NCBI GenBank assembly: GCA_012295275.1
Contig: CM022669.1
Coordinates: 1,791,140 to 1,855,139 of the forward strand
Origin: Chrysomallon squamiferum
Taxonomy: Eukaryota; Mollusca; Gastropoda; Neomphalida; Peltospiridae
Reading direction: 5' to 3'
Length of the DNA stretch: 64,000 bases
Below, piece after piece: positions 12,113 to 25,837 of the stretch. Made by a program: the position numbers and the translations under genes. The stretch's first letter is position 1; every line of letters begins with the position of its first letter. The notes under the pieces were generated by a model, which had not been told where the DNA came from, did not search any database, and saw only the letters and a program-made list of their open reading frames with translations.

Positions 12113-14639
12113 AAAAATTGAAATTTTAGTAAAACAACAAAATAGCTGTCATTAACAAATCAGCTCTTCTACTTATATTTTTCTATATTTTATAAAACGT
12201 TTTCATATTTCAATTCATCATTTATCATATTTAATTTAGGCTAAAAATAAGTGTTACACAAATTTGAAAAATGTCCATCTTTTAAGAAAGAAGCAAACAT
12301 CCACCCCCTTTGTAGAAAGTCAATTTGTGGTCACTTTGCATTGATGATTAATCCAGCTGACACATGAATAACTTAGAATATTAATTTTAAAATTGGGTAA
12401 GCTGAATATGAAATTATTTAATTACAATTAAAAAATGAAAATGTTTTGATGAAAGAGCATATTCCGATTTACAAATATACTGAAAGGAACACAGTAAAAC
12501 CGTTTTCTTCAAATGTTTTATTTATTTTTCTTTGTGTTTTTGTTATGTTCGTTTAATTTTAAAGTCAAAATATGTATTCAAAAATTATTAGAAAACATTT
12601 AATGAAACAAAGTAATATTAATTTTTCTTCAAATGTGCAACTGATATAAAGTTTACATGTCACCAAAGTCTGATGTGTACTTTATTTATTTTTCAATACT
12701 ACACTACTCAATATTCTGCAACTTCTTGTATAGTAACACTCCAAGCATGTTTTGAATATAAGTATTATAATTTACAGTATACTATACATTATGCTTGAAT
12801 ATTTTACTTTGAATGATTTCCATGGATTTCAATTTAACTAAAATACAAACTAAAATTGCATATATTTATAAACAAAAATCAAAATTTGGTTTAACTATCC
12901 ATGAAACATTTTATATATTAGAATAAACTTACAGAGGTAATAAAATCATAATATATGTGCTTAATACAAAAACTAAAATGACAGTGCCAAGCCAAAGTTT
13001 AAAAGAATAGAAATGTGCAAACTTTTAACGTGTATACATATGCTGCATTGTCATTGTCTATTCTTTGACATTTTAAAACTGTTCCCTTATTAAACCTGTT
13101 GTAATTTATCGGTATTAATAAAATAATGAAGTTTAACTAAATTAAGCTTTACAACTGTATTTTTGTTTTTACACACACACACGCACATTTTTCCTATTTT
13201 TGGGGTAATGGTGGGATGAATTATTTTAGGCATTCAACAAAAATAAGACAATTAAAAATATAAAAAAATAAATTAAATGCCCCTATTTTCAATTTTAGTT
13301 GTCATATCATTGCATACAACTGACAGTTGTAGATTTTTGTCAAAAGGTTCAGTCTATGTTACCCATTTTCCAAATCTACAAAACTGACAATGGTTGTTGC
13401 AGTATTATTGACATAATACAGTTTTCATTAGAAGAAATAAAAACGTGTATCTAGGTTTGGGACCTGTCATAGTGAATATAGATTCCTTTTGTACTGTCTT
13501 TGGTTGATGAAAATATGGTAACCAATCAAAAACCAGTGATTTAGATGAATATGTTACAACTGAATTGCTAGCACAATGTTAATAAGAACAGCAAATATTA
13601 TTGTGACTTAAGTAGGTAGATAATGGTGCTGTTGGATTACTGAAATAATTTTACTGAAACAGCAGAAAACAGTCAAATTAAACTCCATGTACAGAAATTA
13701 ATTTAATGGCACCATGACATGTTTGATTACTAATCTTACCACAAAGAATTTTCTTTCACATCACTGTGTTTTTATATAACCAACCCATTACTTTTCAAGA
13801 CCCGCATGCAAGACATTTTGAGGTTACATTTATACCAGATAAACCATAGTTGATTAATTAAAACAAAAGAACCAAACAAACACAATGATTAAAAATACTT
13901 ATGTGTACAGCACCATGACATAAGTGAGTAGTTAGTGTGCACTGGACATTCCAAACTTCAGTAATTACTTATTTTATCTTGCCACATAATTTTCATGCTA
14001 GACTGGCTAATGACATCCTGAAAGCGTAAATGTTTTCCTAGATCAGAAGTTAAAGAATAAAGCAAAAAACATCACTGTATTCAAGAAATTTATGAAAACC
14101 AGTGTGTTTTATTTTGCTACAAAGTACATCTTCAATAAATTTGTACTATCAAAGTAGTATAACTGTAGCAGAGTGTATTCATCAGAATCGTCTCACAGCA
14201 ACACTATGAAAGCAAAATCTAATTATGAAATAAAATGAGCAAAAGTAATAAGTAATTAACCTATATGTACTCAAATAAACTTTTTTTTTTTCCCCCTTAA
14301 TTTTATTATTAAGAAATAAATTAGCAAAGGCAAGAACAACAAATAACAACCATCAAAAATTACTATGACATTAAGCTTCATTCAGGGGAGTATCCAGGGT
14401 ATGGCAGGCATGGCAATTGCTCTGAGTGCCATCACTTGGGTTTCATTCACTTGATTCTGCAAAAAAACAAACAAAAACCACACTTTTCTTCAAACATATG
14501 TTATTCTGTCTTTTTATGGCCACTAGGTTGGCCAGATTGTTAAAGAACTTGTGTAAATTATTATGTTGAAATATAATGCTTGTAAAACTATAGTAAACTA
14601 TAGTAATCTATGAAATTTAATGTTCTTATTAAGGAGTTA

Positions 14640-16330
14640 TTTCTTTATTTTAAGTAATTCTAAGAAGACCATGAAATATTTTGTTTCAAAGAAGGAAATT
14701 GGAGCTGAAAGACGAAGAGACAAATGTTGGAACCAGATGGAGACACTTGCACCTGCTACAAGTTTGTTAGAATATTAAGTACAATATGAGTACAAATGTG
14801 TCATAAGCTAAAGATGAAGTAAAGTTAGATAAACCTGAGTATAATGGGATTAAGAGTGAGGGTGCCAGAGAGAATGTTGACATGACAGGAGGGTTAGATG
14901 AAGTTGATGATGATGTTGAATGTACTGATAAAAATATACCTTCTAGACTGAACCTGAACACATTGAACTTAGTGAAGTGGATGGTGTCAAAGTCTCGACC
15001 TGCCATTCCAGAAGTAATTAAACAGCATCACACTGGACTTCTGAAAAGAAATTCTATCCGATACATTAAGAACAGAAATTATAAACTGGGGTTCAAAGTA
15101 TTTCCATAACAGTGAAGGTTCTTTCCTGCCAACAAATAACCGCTCAGTGAATGAAACTTTGTACAAGAGAAAACTGGGGAATGATCATGATGAGGAAGTG
15201 ACTCACTCATGTCTGGTCTATTCCAGCATTTTGCATCTGTTGTCTTCTCTATTCCAGGTCAGACAATTAATCATCACAGAAAGTGGATTCAACCAGTGGA
15301 AAGCACCTGAAAGGTTCATGAAAATGCAAGAGTTTACTGAGAAGCATTTGTAGAGCCAAGGACTATGGTCTCATGTTCGACTTGACTCCTGATCAAGGAT
15401 CTAGTGATGCTCGTTTTTTGGAACCATCCAAGCTCTCTGTGTGTTTTTCTCATGTTCAACACAGCATTGGGAAAACACAGAAATGCTTGGACTGTGGTTG
15501 TTAAGTCAGAGTCTGAAACCTGGGGCAGTGCGAGAACAGATGCACTAAACCCTGACAGCAAGTATCTTAAGATGATAGTGCAAGTCCTCCAGGATATGAT
15601 AGTCAATGAAACTGAAACAAGAAGTGATGAAAAAAAGCTGTGTAACCACATGCTGAGTTATGATTTTGCTAGGATTTTGGGCCAAAATACTCACTTGCAT
15701 TGAACATGTTCAAAAGAGGCTTCAGGATACTAGCATGAACTTTCATGACGCTGCCATGAATTTGAAATCCCTTCAAGATAATTTTGATGATAAAAGAGAA
15801 TTGTGGGTCAGTGAGTCCCTCAAAGGACTAAATCTCTGTCAAGAATGGAATGTTGGAGAAGAAAGATGTTAGAGACAAAAGAAACAAATGGCTGGTGACT
15901 GGGTTAACAGCTAAAGAGGAAACTGAAAGAGATATGAAGGTAACACTCAACCATCTTCACATAGAAATGGATGAAAGGTTCACTCGTTTGCATGTCACAG
16001 ATGCCAAGTATGGTTCCTTCACAATGTGGAGGGACTGTGTTATAGCTGCTAAATGAAGAAATTTTGAATTGCAGAATCATAACAACTTGAAGATAACACA
16101 GCCTGAAGAACTTGTCAAATTCATTGTTCAGTATGCTAACCATCGAAGTTTCCAATGCCAGCTGTGAAAGACCATTTAGCAAGATGAAATTAATACTTTC
16201 CTATTTGAGCTTCTATGGGTCAAGAAAGACTATGTGATCTTGCTCTGCTCAGTGTAGAAAGAGAAGAAACTGAGAACACTGAGCACATCATAGACCAATC
16301 TGCATCAATAAAACCATGGAAAGTGCGGTT
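14640..16330 (+). pseudogene. Decayed hAT-superfamily transposase (ZMYM1-like TTF/hAT dimerisation type)
   Basis: Several plus-strand fragments in different frames occur in the order seen in ZMYM1-like hAT transposases. An N-terminal piece (about 14666) is followed by LNTLNLVKW (about 14950), then ESGFNQWKAPERF from the zinc-finger region (about 15280). A degraded catalytic-region piece with WGSARTDAL lies at about 15525, and the hAT dimerisation motif SNASCERPFSKMK at about 16150 is followed by MGQERLCDLALLSVE. Numerous stops and frameshifts separate them, so it is inactive. An AATAAA follows at about 16424. I did not find clear terminal inverted repeats; a CAGGGGAGTATCC at 14384 is only a possible left end. 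Confidence 0.75.
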
Positions 16331-17566
16331 GTAACTTTTAACTTGTGTCATGATTTGTTAATTTGAATTAATTATGAGTATCAAACTGCAATTACATATT
16401 TTTGGAACACCCTGTATTTTTATTTGAATAAACAGATATATATTTCCCAAAATACTTTTGTCTTACTAATGTATATATTTTTTTTATTTACTATTCAAAG
16501 AACCATTGGTTTTCAGCATTAATTTTCATAGTTTGGGATAAGTAGATTTAGTTTATGTTCTGGTGAGTCTTTCTGCCTCATGCAAATATTTCTGACTATA
16601 TATATAATACATAGCCTTAGATTATATACTTGAACAAAAGTCTTGTATAAAGCAAAATATATATTTGAATAAAACTTTTATTTAAAAAAGGGTGATTGGA
16701 TTTAGTTCTTTTTCTTAATAATCTCATCCTTATGAGACATTTACCTCACAAATTAATTCCTCAATTCACTTTCAATTTCACAAAGTCTTTTCAATTCTTC
16801 TTCTTTTTGAATATATATCTTTTTGGTTTTATATCCTATGTTTGAATAAAATAAATACAATTTTTAAAAATATATGAGTCAGATGTTTGACATTTCTCCT
16901 AAATACGCTCCTGGCTTCATTTTCACGAGATCAGCTTAATTCAGGTATTGGGTAATTTAAACATATATTTGCATTAGTTGTTTCTTGCTTGAGTCAATGG
17001 TGATGGCAAACAGTGGTGGGGTAGACAATAAAATAAGGTAAATTACGTATATTTAAATGTTGACAATCCATGTTCAAGTTATTTTTTGGTGATAAAAAGG
17101 AGTGGCAATATACAGGTATTAGTAAATGAAGAAGAGAGTTACTAATTATGTACTGGGATAAGTATTCATTTCATTGTTAGTTTAAGAATATTTTGATAAC
17201 AGTGATACCATAACAGTATTTTAAAAACATAAATATTACAAAATGTATTTATTTTTCAATTATTAATCTGTTCTTTACTCGGACATTCATTTATGGAAGA
17301 ATTAATTCGCAAATATTGCAACCTACCTGCCAAACATGCATAATGTTGAGGCAAAAAACAAAATAATATTATACAGATTAAATATTACAATTCTGTAAAA
17401 ATAATATAATAACAACAAGTATAATAAAACTTTAAATACAGGTGTATACAGTGGTACACAATTGTTCTTCTGATTATTAGACTTTTAGTTTGCCTGTTGT
17501 GAGCAAAGAGCAATGATTTTTTTTCAATATAAACCCATATTCCTTCATTAAAACCATTAATGTTTA

Positions 17567-18740
17567 TCAAACAAGGTTAATCTTTATCTCAAAAGGACAG
17601 TCTGTTGAGTCTAATGGCTGTCTGAAAAGCTGTGTATGTTGCCAGGCAACACTGCCCTGCCCACCACTTAGCTGAGCAGTCACTGCAAATGATCGGCTGC
17701 CTTTAATATCCACATCTCTCAAAGTGTTCAAGTCATTACCTGAAATTAAATGTTAGGTTCTCAGCTCTTGTTAACAAACTCTCCTTCTGATCAGTGGAAG
17801 TCATTTACTTTGAAAGATAAACAAAAAAATGTAGAAACATGTGAAAATATATAGATATACTGACATTACATTTAGGACAGATTAGATTTATCTGTTAACT
17901 GGTTATAAATTTACTGTTTTCATTTTATTATAATAATTTAAAAACAAACAGTAAATCATTTAAGTCAATCTGTCAGTTAAAGAACAAAGTTTAAAATGAA
18001 AATGAAATCTACCCATTAAATGATTCATGCAAATTTGTAATCAATTCAATATATCTCTATTGCTCAATAATATTTTCAAAGGGTCATTCCGTGTCAAATC
18101 ACCCCCCCCAAAAATTTTTTACACCCAACCGTCTCAGCTTTTTATGAAACTTGGTATACTTGTTGACTGGGATCCCACAGCACCAAATATGGTGATCCCT
18201 AGCATCCAGAATTGATCATTCAGGTTTTAGTTAATCAGATGTTAATGGCTGAAAAAGTGTTATTTTCATGTATGTGCATTTTTTAAATCTATATTGTGGC
18301 TAAACCAAAAATATTACACCCAGGAAACTTTTATATGTTTTAGTTAACATGTGTGAGATTAAATTTCAATAAAGGTCATCTCAAGATCATGTGATCCACA
18401 CGGTCAATTTCAAGGTCATAGCAAAGGTCAAAAGGTCAAGGACTCCAAAATTTTATGAAGATTGGCCCAGTAGTTCCTGAGATATGAGGGTTCTAAGGTT
18501 GGTGGTCACACCCATTTTTGGCAAAAATCTCAAAATTCAGTGGGCCGTATCTCCCACACCACTGGTCTGATTGAGCTAAAATGGTGCTGTGGGATCCCAG
18601 TCAACAAGTATACCAAATTTCATAAAAATCTGAGACAGTCGGGTGTAAACCATTGGGTGATTTGACACGGAATGACCCCAAATAAAGTGTATATAATATA
18701 TATATGCTTACTCACAGACATAACATACATACATACATAC

Positions 18741-18773
<33 letters not shown>

Positions 18774-21700
18774 CATACATACAAACATACATACATATAT
18801 ACATACTTATATATATATACATACAGATAGATACACACATACTTATATACATACACACATATATGCATACATATAAAAAATATTTCCATCAAATGAGGGT
18901 CATGCAAAATGCTAAATACTATTTCAATCATTCAATAAATCATTGTCCAAATCAACATAAAGCTAACAGTAACAGGATAAGTTCTTACTCCAGCAGATTT
19001 AAGTGCATGTGTGTGAGAACACAGATGCTCAAACTAAACACAGAACTGGAAATCAAAAAGATATTTAATAAAGGTCATCGTAGATCACTTCCTCTATGAT
19101 ACAACTACTGAATGATTCCAAAATTTGGAAAATCCAGAAAAACTGCTAAGTTTTTTTAGACTGACTACTTTTTAATTTGTTGTGCTGTAGCTTGCCACTG
19201 ACTGCCTTATTCTGATTTCTATGATATAAGCAATGAACAGTTTAAGTGAGACTGATGCTGTGCATCACAAACGTTATTATTTTAAACCTGTACAAATGTA
19301 TTGAACAACTTGTAAGTAAAATTATATTCTTCACTTTTTCTTATTTTCATCTGATAGATTATACAAGGTATTGAATTAAGAAGCATATTAATTTGTAACA
19401 ATCATTTAAATAAAATTATATTCATTCTATACTTTGTATAATTTTTATCCATTTATTACAGATTTATTATATCTATACAGGTATTTTAAGAATTTTAATA
19501 TGTTAATAAAGATCAAACAGACCATCCTAAAGAGCAAACTAATTTACAGCTATTAAATACAGTTTCTTTCTTTTTTTTTCTTTTTCTGTATTTCATATTT
19601 GAAGTACATATTTAGCCTCTATCCAGATATCTGGCAAATCCAGACCACCTCTGGTATCAAGCTTGCCTTTCAAGAAAGGGTTACAGGTTACATATATTTT
19701 CAATTTGTGCATCCCTATGTCATACACATACAGAAACACACACCCACATTCTTAGATGTCTATCCATTGTAACAGGGTTTTTGGCCAGTTTCTCATATTT
19801 CATATGTATATGTGTCTCTTATGGAAAATTTATTTTTTGATGTAATCTGTATAATCCGTCACTGAAAACTTCAGTCAAAAACAATCTATATGTAAAATTA
19901 TATTTGTTTTAAATATGTCGATAAGAAGTTTCAGCTAACACAGCATGTTACTGTGTTGTTAAAATAATTCATAATTTCGTAAGCAAAAACATTTTGGTAC
20001 AAGACATACACAAAAAAAGAATAATGCAAGTATTTTATATCACATTTACTGGAAATAAATGTCTTAGTTCCATTAATCTTTTTTTATCAGCATAAGCACT
20101 ATTTGACAGAAGCTGCATCAGCTGACCAAACTAGTAACATAAACATTAACTGGATTGTGTGTTCTTAGTTAAGCATTATTAAATATCTAACTTCAAAACC
20201 TTAACTGTTGTGACCACTAATACAGACTAGATCTTGTTTTAATAACCAACATTCTAATTCCTACACAGGATTGACTATTTAATCTTATGACTGGTAAAAC
20301 TGATTAGTGATGTTGATGTACATATCATTCGTGAGTTTACTTCCTTAGCCATTTTTACTTTCCCCAAAAAAAAACACAAATCAGAAAAAAATACCATTTT
20401 CCAAGCACACGCATGCGTGCACACACGCACACACACACACACACTCACATGTAAGCTGATTTGAATTGTCTATAAATTACCTGTAAATGTGATACTTTTT
20501 TGGTCTGTACAAACTTGCCAATTAACTACACCATCCTCAAAAGTAGTACTTTGAGCCTTTAGTTGCAACCAGCCAATCTTCAGATCTGTATCTAAATAAA
20601 CCAAACAATTAAATATTAATAATTAACCAACAAAATAATGCCTAAAAAAATTACTATAATTAGCTCCTAAATGACACAGTTCAGAGGTAAAACAGAGCAT
20701 TTTTGTGGCTATTTATAGAGTTGGTTACTTAATCTCCAATCATGTAACAAGATGGTGAGAGGCAGCTGTCTCTGTAGTACTCGTCTGCAGACACAAAGTA
20801 CGTATACATGAATGAATGGCATTAGATTTGGTTTGTCATAAAAAAAAAAAAATCAAATGTTTCTCGAAGAAAACCTATTAATCATCTTCATACCAGTTTG
20901 ATTTGTGAAAAATTTGGCAACATTATTTTTAACATTATTTTTGTTTGTGATTTATATATTCAGTACTTGCTGTTTATAAAACTATATGTAATAGATGCAG
21001 AAGATAAATAATTTTGTTCTTCACCAATGATTGATTAATAAATATAATTTGATGGAAATAAAGGATGTTTGCCTGCTGGTTACAAAATATGATGTTCACA
21101 TGATTGCAGGACAAAACAAAGGCAAAAATGTACTGACTCTCCCAGTTTCTTAATGTACAGATACAATAAACACCAACATTTTTTTTTTTTTTTTAATATA
21201 AATTTTTGTTTTTGAAAATTAAAAAATACAAACATAAGAAGTAGTTTTCACCCATGTTGCACTCTCACATGAACCTTGTGAGTATACTATTTTTTTTATC
21301 TTTTATCTAGCTGCAGTTATGGCAAACATATCTAACTGATTAATCTCGCAAATATGACTAAATTATTTGGGGTAAAGTAACCATACATTTTATTTGCATA
21401 TTGAAAAGACTGACACTGTTTAAGTGTATAAACATATAATCATTCACTGCTTGTAGTTTATATTTTAAAATAAAACTGATTCTTATTTTCTTTTCTTTTT
21501 TTTAAATAATATTTAAAAAGCAACATCTTACATATATATATATATATATATTACACAAGATTTTCGTCTTTTGTTTTTGTATATTAACTAACTTTCATTG
21601 CCAGTAAGTTATGTTGTGCTTTAGTTCATAACATCAGATATCTTTTTCTTTATTATAACTAACTTTGTTAGTTAACTGTTTGGACCAGTATTGTCTAGTG

Positions 21701-24524
21701 AAAATCATTTCATCCATTTGATAATGATAGTGATATGATAGTGATATGATCAAAAGCTGTTAATACTAAATACTGCATATATAGCAACATAAAATGACTG
21801 AGTAATGACAAAAGATAACAATCCTATATATAAGATGATTGTTCTTCAAAATTTTAGGATACTTAATATTCTTTTTATACATTATAAAATATAAACAGCA
21901 TCAGATTGTTTCAAATTACATAATTCAAACAGATGTAACTTTTCCAAACATAAAAATGAGATTTCAAAAACAGGTATTTTTCACCAGAAATAAAAATAAT
22001 TCAGTGTCAGTTGTCCATCTCAGGTTTTAAAAATTATGATTGCGTGGTATTTTTTGAATGCTTGCTTGATGATATACTGTAACAATGTTCTATTAGATAT
22101 AAAGTTTTCTGAGTTTAGTTTTATCTTTATTTTGTTATTTAAAAATATGCACCTGTTCCAAAAAACAAATATGGTCAAAAAGAAAAAATATCTATACTGA
22201 ATGCAATAATTATTTTCAGAAAGTTGAAAGAATTTCATTATCTACTGATATAGTAACAAAATTCTGATTAGATATATTCACCAGTAAAATCAAATTTCCA
22301 AGATATTAATGCATGTGTGGATGATGAATCTTCATGTCGGGCAAGATAAACCATTTTCCAGTCACGTTCTTCTTTTCTTGTTAAATTTTTGGCTTCACTG
22401 ACATATGTTCTCCATCCATAGACCAGAAGATCACCAGATGACTTCCGGCAGTAGACATCCTTGGCACAGCTGTAAGAAACATGAAAATATTCACTCTTCT
22501 TTTCTTCTTCTGTCAGTGTGAAAGTAAAAGGCAATGTATCTGATGTTGCAAAAACAGAAGCACCAGCTTCACCTCGCGATTCCCTCCAGGCTAAAGACCC
22601 AGAAATCCTTCCAGAAAGATTTTGACTATCAGCAGACTTTATGGTAATAAATTCAACAAATTCAGTGACCAGCCTAAGCAGAAGTTCATTTTTTCTCTCC
22701 TCAGAAACAGACTGGACTTTCTGCTTCCAAATCTGATGAATGGTGTGAAGCAACCAGTGTTCTCGACACTCAGTTCTTCTCAGAAGAACTTGATCATGTT
22801 TTGAGGTGTATCTCCATGTTACATCCTGAACCTCGTCTTTGGAAAATGCCAAAATATATGACAGTTTCTTCTTCCAGCCTGCCTCATACAGCAATGGCTT
22901 ATCACAAACATTTTCACATGGATCGCAATGCAACCAGCGATTCTGGGACCTGGAAAAAACTTCTGTCCATACATGATCAGTCCAGTCAAGTACAAATCTT
23001 GCCTCAAACCCAACAGCTCTACAACATAAAGTGAAACAATTGGCCCATTCCCCACAGCGTCCTTGCCGAGTCTCCAAAAGCTTTCCTGGATGGTTATATC
23101 TAGGAAAGCGTGAAAATGCCTGACAAGAAGAGCATTTATAATTTTCAACTCTAGCTGCACCCCACAGTTCTTCTGCTGGAGTGGGAGCTACCCCACCAAT
23201 AAGAGATGTGTTTGCACCACAATTATCACATTGTGGAGCATCAACCCATTTGAAGAATGATATTTTAAACCAGTTCAGAAGTGCTAATAACAGAAAGTCT
23301 TGACCATTATACAGAGGTTGTTTAGCATTGTTATTTGAATGTTTATATATCCTCAGCTGAATCTCTGCTTCATGTTGAAGATGTGCGACTGGTATTATTT
23401 CTTGTGCTTTCCTCTGCAGGCGTGTATCTTCATAAAGCAAAACATGTGACAAATTAGTCTGGATTTTTTTGAAGAAAGCTGCCTCTGATACCTGAAAGTG
23501 GTAATACAAATATTTTTGTATTAAATTAAAACAATATTACTCTTTTTTCTTCTTCGTTTTATAAAATAAGTTGTTATATAATTCCATATAGAGAACAAAA
23601 AATTATTCTTAAATTTCCATAATACTTAAAAGTGTGCTTTCTTAACAGAAAAAGAAATGTTTAAATTAGTATATTCATTCTTTACCTCTAATAACTGTAG
23701 TTTTTAGAAGTAAAGAATGAAGGCCAATCAACTGAAAAATCTGAAACAAACCATTCAAATCAAAATGTTAATAAAAATTAAATAATTATAAATAATACTC
23801 ATAAATAATACTAAAGATTATTGATGAAAAAAAATGAAAAAAACCTGGTAATTATAGCTTGATGATGTTTGACTAGCCTGGGATATTAAACTAGTAGTTG
23901 GAATATGTCTGGGAATATCCTCATTGGTAACTGTCTGTCTTGGTTTACCACCTCCAGATGTTTCTAGTAATGTTGTTTCAACTCCAAGTTGTTTGCGCTG
24001 TTTAAGAAGCTCCTCATAAATATTTTGAAGTTTACTAAGCTGTGAAGTAGGTGGCATTGTTAGGAAGTCACCATCCTGAAAATAAGAAAATATCTATTTG
24101 ATATCCTCATTTTATTCAGTACAAAAACACTTTTAAATCTTTGTGTAAATGAACAATAAAGGATATTTATGCCAAAGATAATTTGATTTTTAATTTTACC
24201 TCATGTAACTCTTGTAATGATCTAATATAAAATTTAAAGTGCTAAAAATACTTCACATTTAGTAATGATTTACACAAATATGCAAAATAGTTTGTTTCTG
24301 TTCTTTGTGGGGGGGGATCTCTGGTTTGATATGCATCAAATATGAATTAAATAGTAAAATACCGTTATAATAATTTTGAATTAACTTTTCAAACTTACTG
24401 TGCAATCCATTGTAATGTAATTTTATGTTCATCTGGGTCAGTCCGGTACCATGATAACAAATATTTATGCCCTGATTTCCACATAACTTTATAAATTCGT
24501 GAAATTAATCCAAACATTTACGTT

Positions 24525-24568
<44 letters not shown>

Positions 24569-24847
24569 GTAAAACGAAGTGGTACAAGAAACAACGGAAC
24601 ACTCTATAATTTTTTTTTTTTTTTTACTAACCTCGAGAAATCCCATTTCAAACAAACATTCTAAAGCTCCGGGGACAGGCAATAGTTTTGTTTGTACAAC
24701 TGGATTGCCAACTCTTATTTTCCTGAATTTGTGATCGTTTGGATTTTTCAAAATATTGCTGGCAAATTTTAACAATATTTCTGACGCTTCTAGAAAAGTA
24801 TCCTTTGAATTTTCCGTTAGAAGTTGCTGCACAGATTCAACAGCCAT
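17567..24847 (-). CDS. NGLY1: Peptide:N-glycanase 1 (PNGase), complete
   Basis: Five minus-strand exons (24632-24847, 23845-24075, 22282-23491, 20481-20591, 17567-17739) join in phase to about 646 residues; human NGLY1 has 654. The enzyme removes N-glycans from misfolded glycoproteins in the cytosol during ER-associated degradation. The N-terminal PUB domain (exon 1, [20 protein letters not shown]) binds p97/VCP-type partners. The transglutaminase-like core holds the zinc site CDNC...CSSC (about residues 237-272) and the triad Cys295 ([10 protein letters not shown]), His322 (DHVWTEV) and Asp339 ([11 protein letters not shown]). The C-terminal PAW domain spans exons 3-5 and ends with [14 protein letters not shown] chose ATG 24847 because the frame upstream is open only through TTG codons. 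Key residues are all present, so it should be active. Confidence 0.97.
18081..18678. mobile_element. Foldback-family DNA transposon copy 2, 4-bp TSD CAAA
   Basis: Same terminal sequence as 1232-1725, with CAAA duplicated on each side (18077-18080 and 18679-18682). Here only about the outer 105 bases at each end are inverted repeats. The middle (about 18200-18460) is unique and contains clustered AAGGTCA-type motifs. The right half matches the right arm of copy 1 closely. It lies in intron 4 of NGLY1. Confidence 0.85.
18717..18870. repeat. (ACAT)n tetranucleotide microsatellite
   Basis: About 150 bp of ACAT/CATA units, degenerating to ATATAC units towards the 3' end. Repetitive Tyr/Ile/His open frames over it on both strands are artefacts. 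Confidence 0.95.
20409..20448. repeat. (AC)n microsatellite
   Basis: Alternating CA/GC-CA dinucleotides in NGLY1 intron 4, just downstream of exon 4 in gene orientation. Confidence 0.9.
24528..24565. repeat. (AT)n microsatellite in NGLY1 intron 1
   Basis: About 38 bp of alternating AT close to the NGLY1 exon 1 donor, followed by a poly-T run at 24610-24625. Confidence 0.95.
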
Positions 24848-25837
24848 ATCCGAAGTCGACAACTTCGAAAACAGAAAATCCAAAAATAGAAATAGTGTTT
24901 CACTCTTTATAATAATTATATCTTAACTAAAGAACTGTTATATAAATCAGTATATATGTTTTGAAAAAAAAATGTTAATGCATTTATTATATTAAAAACA
25001 TTTTTTTTTTTTTCTTTAAAAATAAATAAATAAATAAAAATAAAAAGCTAAATAGTTCTACTCAATCCTATATCCCATCTCTTTTCCGCTTAATCAGTGA
25101 TCTGCCCATAAAATAGCAATACTAATGGCCTCTAGGGGCGCTGCTATCACTTTTTTCAGAAATGTCCAAGTCCTAACCTAAGGATGTTACGCTAATTTAC
25201 TATACGTTTAAAAAGACAAAACTGAGATCAAATATCAGTTTATTTTGTTAGGGGAATTTTTTTATAATGAAGTAATTGAAAATCTGAAAATAAAGTGAAA
25301 CAGGGAAATAGATAAAAATTACAACTGAATGGTTGAACAAAATTGTAAAAAATAAAAACGGTCTATTACAATTTACACTGAATAGATTATTTAAATGGAA
25401 CATTTAGTCCTATCTTCTTTCAAACTGTGCCATTTATTTGACTAATAACCTCCATATGTATTGCTTAATAACCATTTAAAGTGTAACAGTATTGCTAATC
25501 TATGAAAAATAACCCCTCTGGAAAGACAATACTAAATGTCTGCAGATGTAAACATCAAAATAATCGAAAAATTATCTATTCACGAAAGACAACTCTTGCT
25601 CAGGGATGATCTCGCGTTCATATATCAATCGATTGTAATTTGTTATATTTTTATTATTATTTAATTAAATAGATCTTGACGACCTAAATATTTTCATTCA
25701 CGGGAAGAAGAAATTTATCAAAAAACACACAAGAAAACAATGTTACTGAAACATCAATAAAACCTAGACCGGAAACTAGAGCCTCGATTTCATGTGATAT
25801 TTTTATTAATAAAAGTTTGTTCTAAAAGTGAAAGAAA
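24848..25837. promoter_or_regulatory. Shared upstream region of divergent NGLY1 and CCDC112
   Basis: The two start codons lie head to head about 1 kb apart, so both promoters must lie here or in unannotated 5' exons. The segment has locally higher CG content around 25120-25150 and 25590-25860 than the flanking introns. No specific TATA or factor site is assigned. Confidence 0.4.

Larger units (their letters stand above)
5844..14370. other. Gene-poor intergenic region upstream of the METTL25B-like gene
   Basis: I found no convincing exon on either strand. The stretch is AT-rich and holds the perfect hairpin at 7358-7429, a diverged copy of the dispersed repeat, a trinucleotide tract and an (AT)n run. 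Segments near 8330-8480, 9270-9440, 9740-10340 and 10620-11360 have a more balanced base composition than their surroundings and look like old repeat or pseudogene sequence. The longest, a 69-codon open stretch on the minus strand at 10755-10964, has no family I recognise. The first few hundred bases (5844 to about 6200) probably contain the promoter of the METTL25B-like gene. Confidence 0.6.

Noticed and set aside
11747-12113. Overlapping open frames of about 90-100 codons on both strands
   Set aside because: They translate the imperfect trinucleotide repeat into Leu/Thr/Tyr or Ser/Asn runs.
16400-16430. Terminal repeat of the hAT relic at ACACCCTGTATTTTT
   Set aside because: No matching inverted copy near 14384 beyond a few bases and no 8-bp duplication seen.
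18704-19099. 131-codon His/Tyr/Ile repeat frame
   Set aside because: Produced by the ACAT microsatellite.
22801-23160. Open frames over NGLY1 exon 3 in other frames and on the opposite strand
   Set aside because: Shadows of the real NGLY1 coding exon.
24848-24883. Earlier NGLY1 start at 24883
   Set aside because: The codon there is TTG. The first in-frame ATG, 24847, gives an N-terminus of the expected length before the PUB domain.
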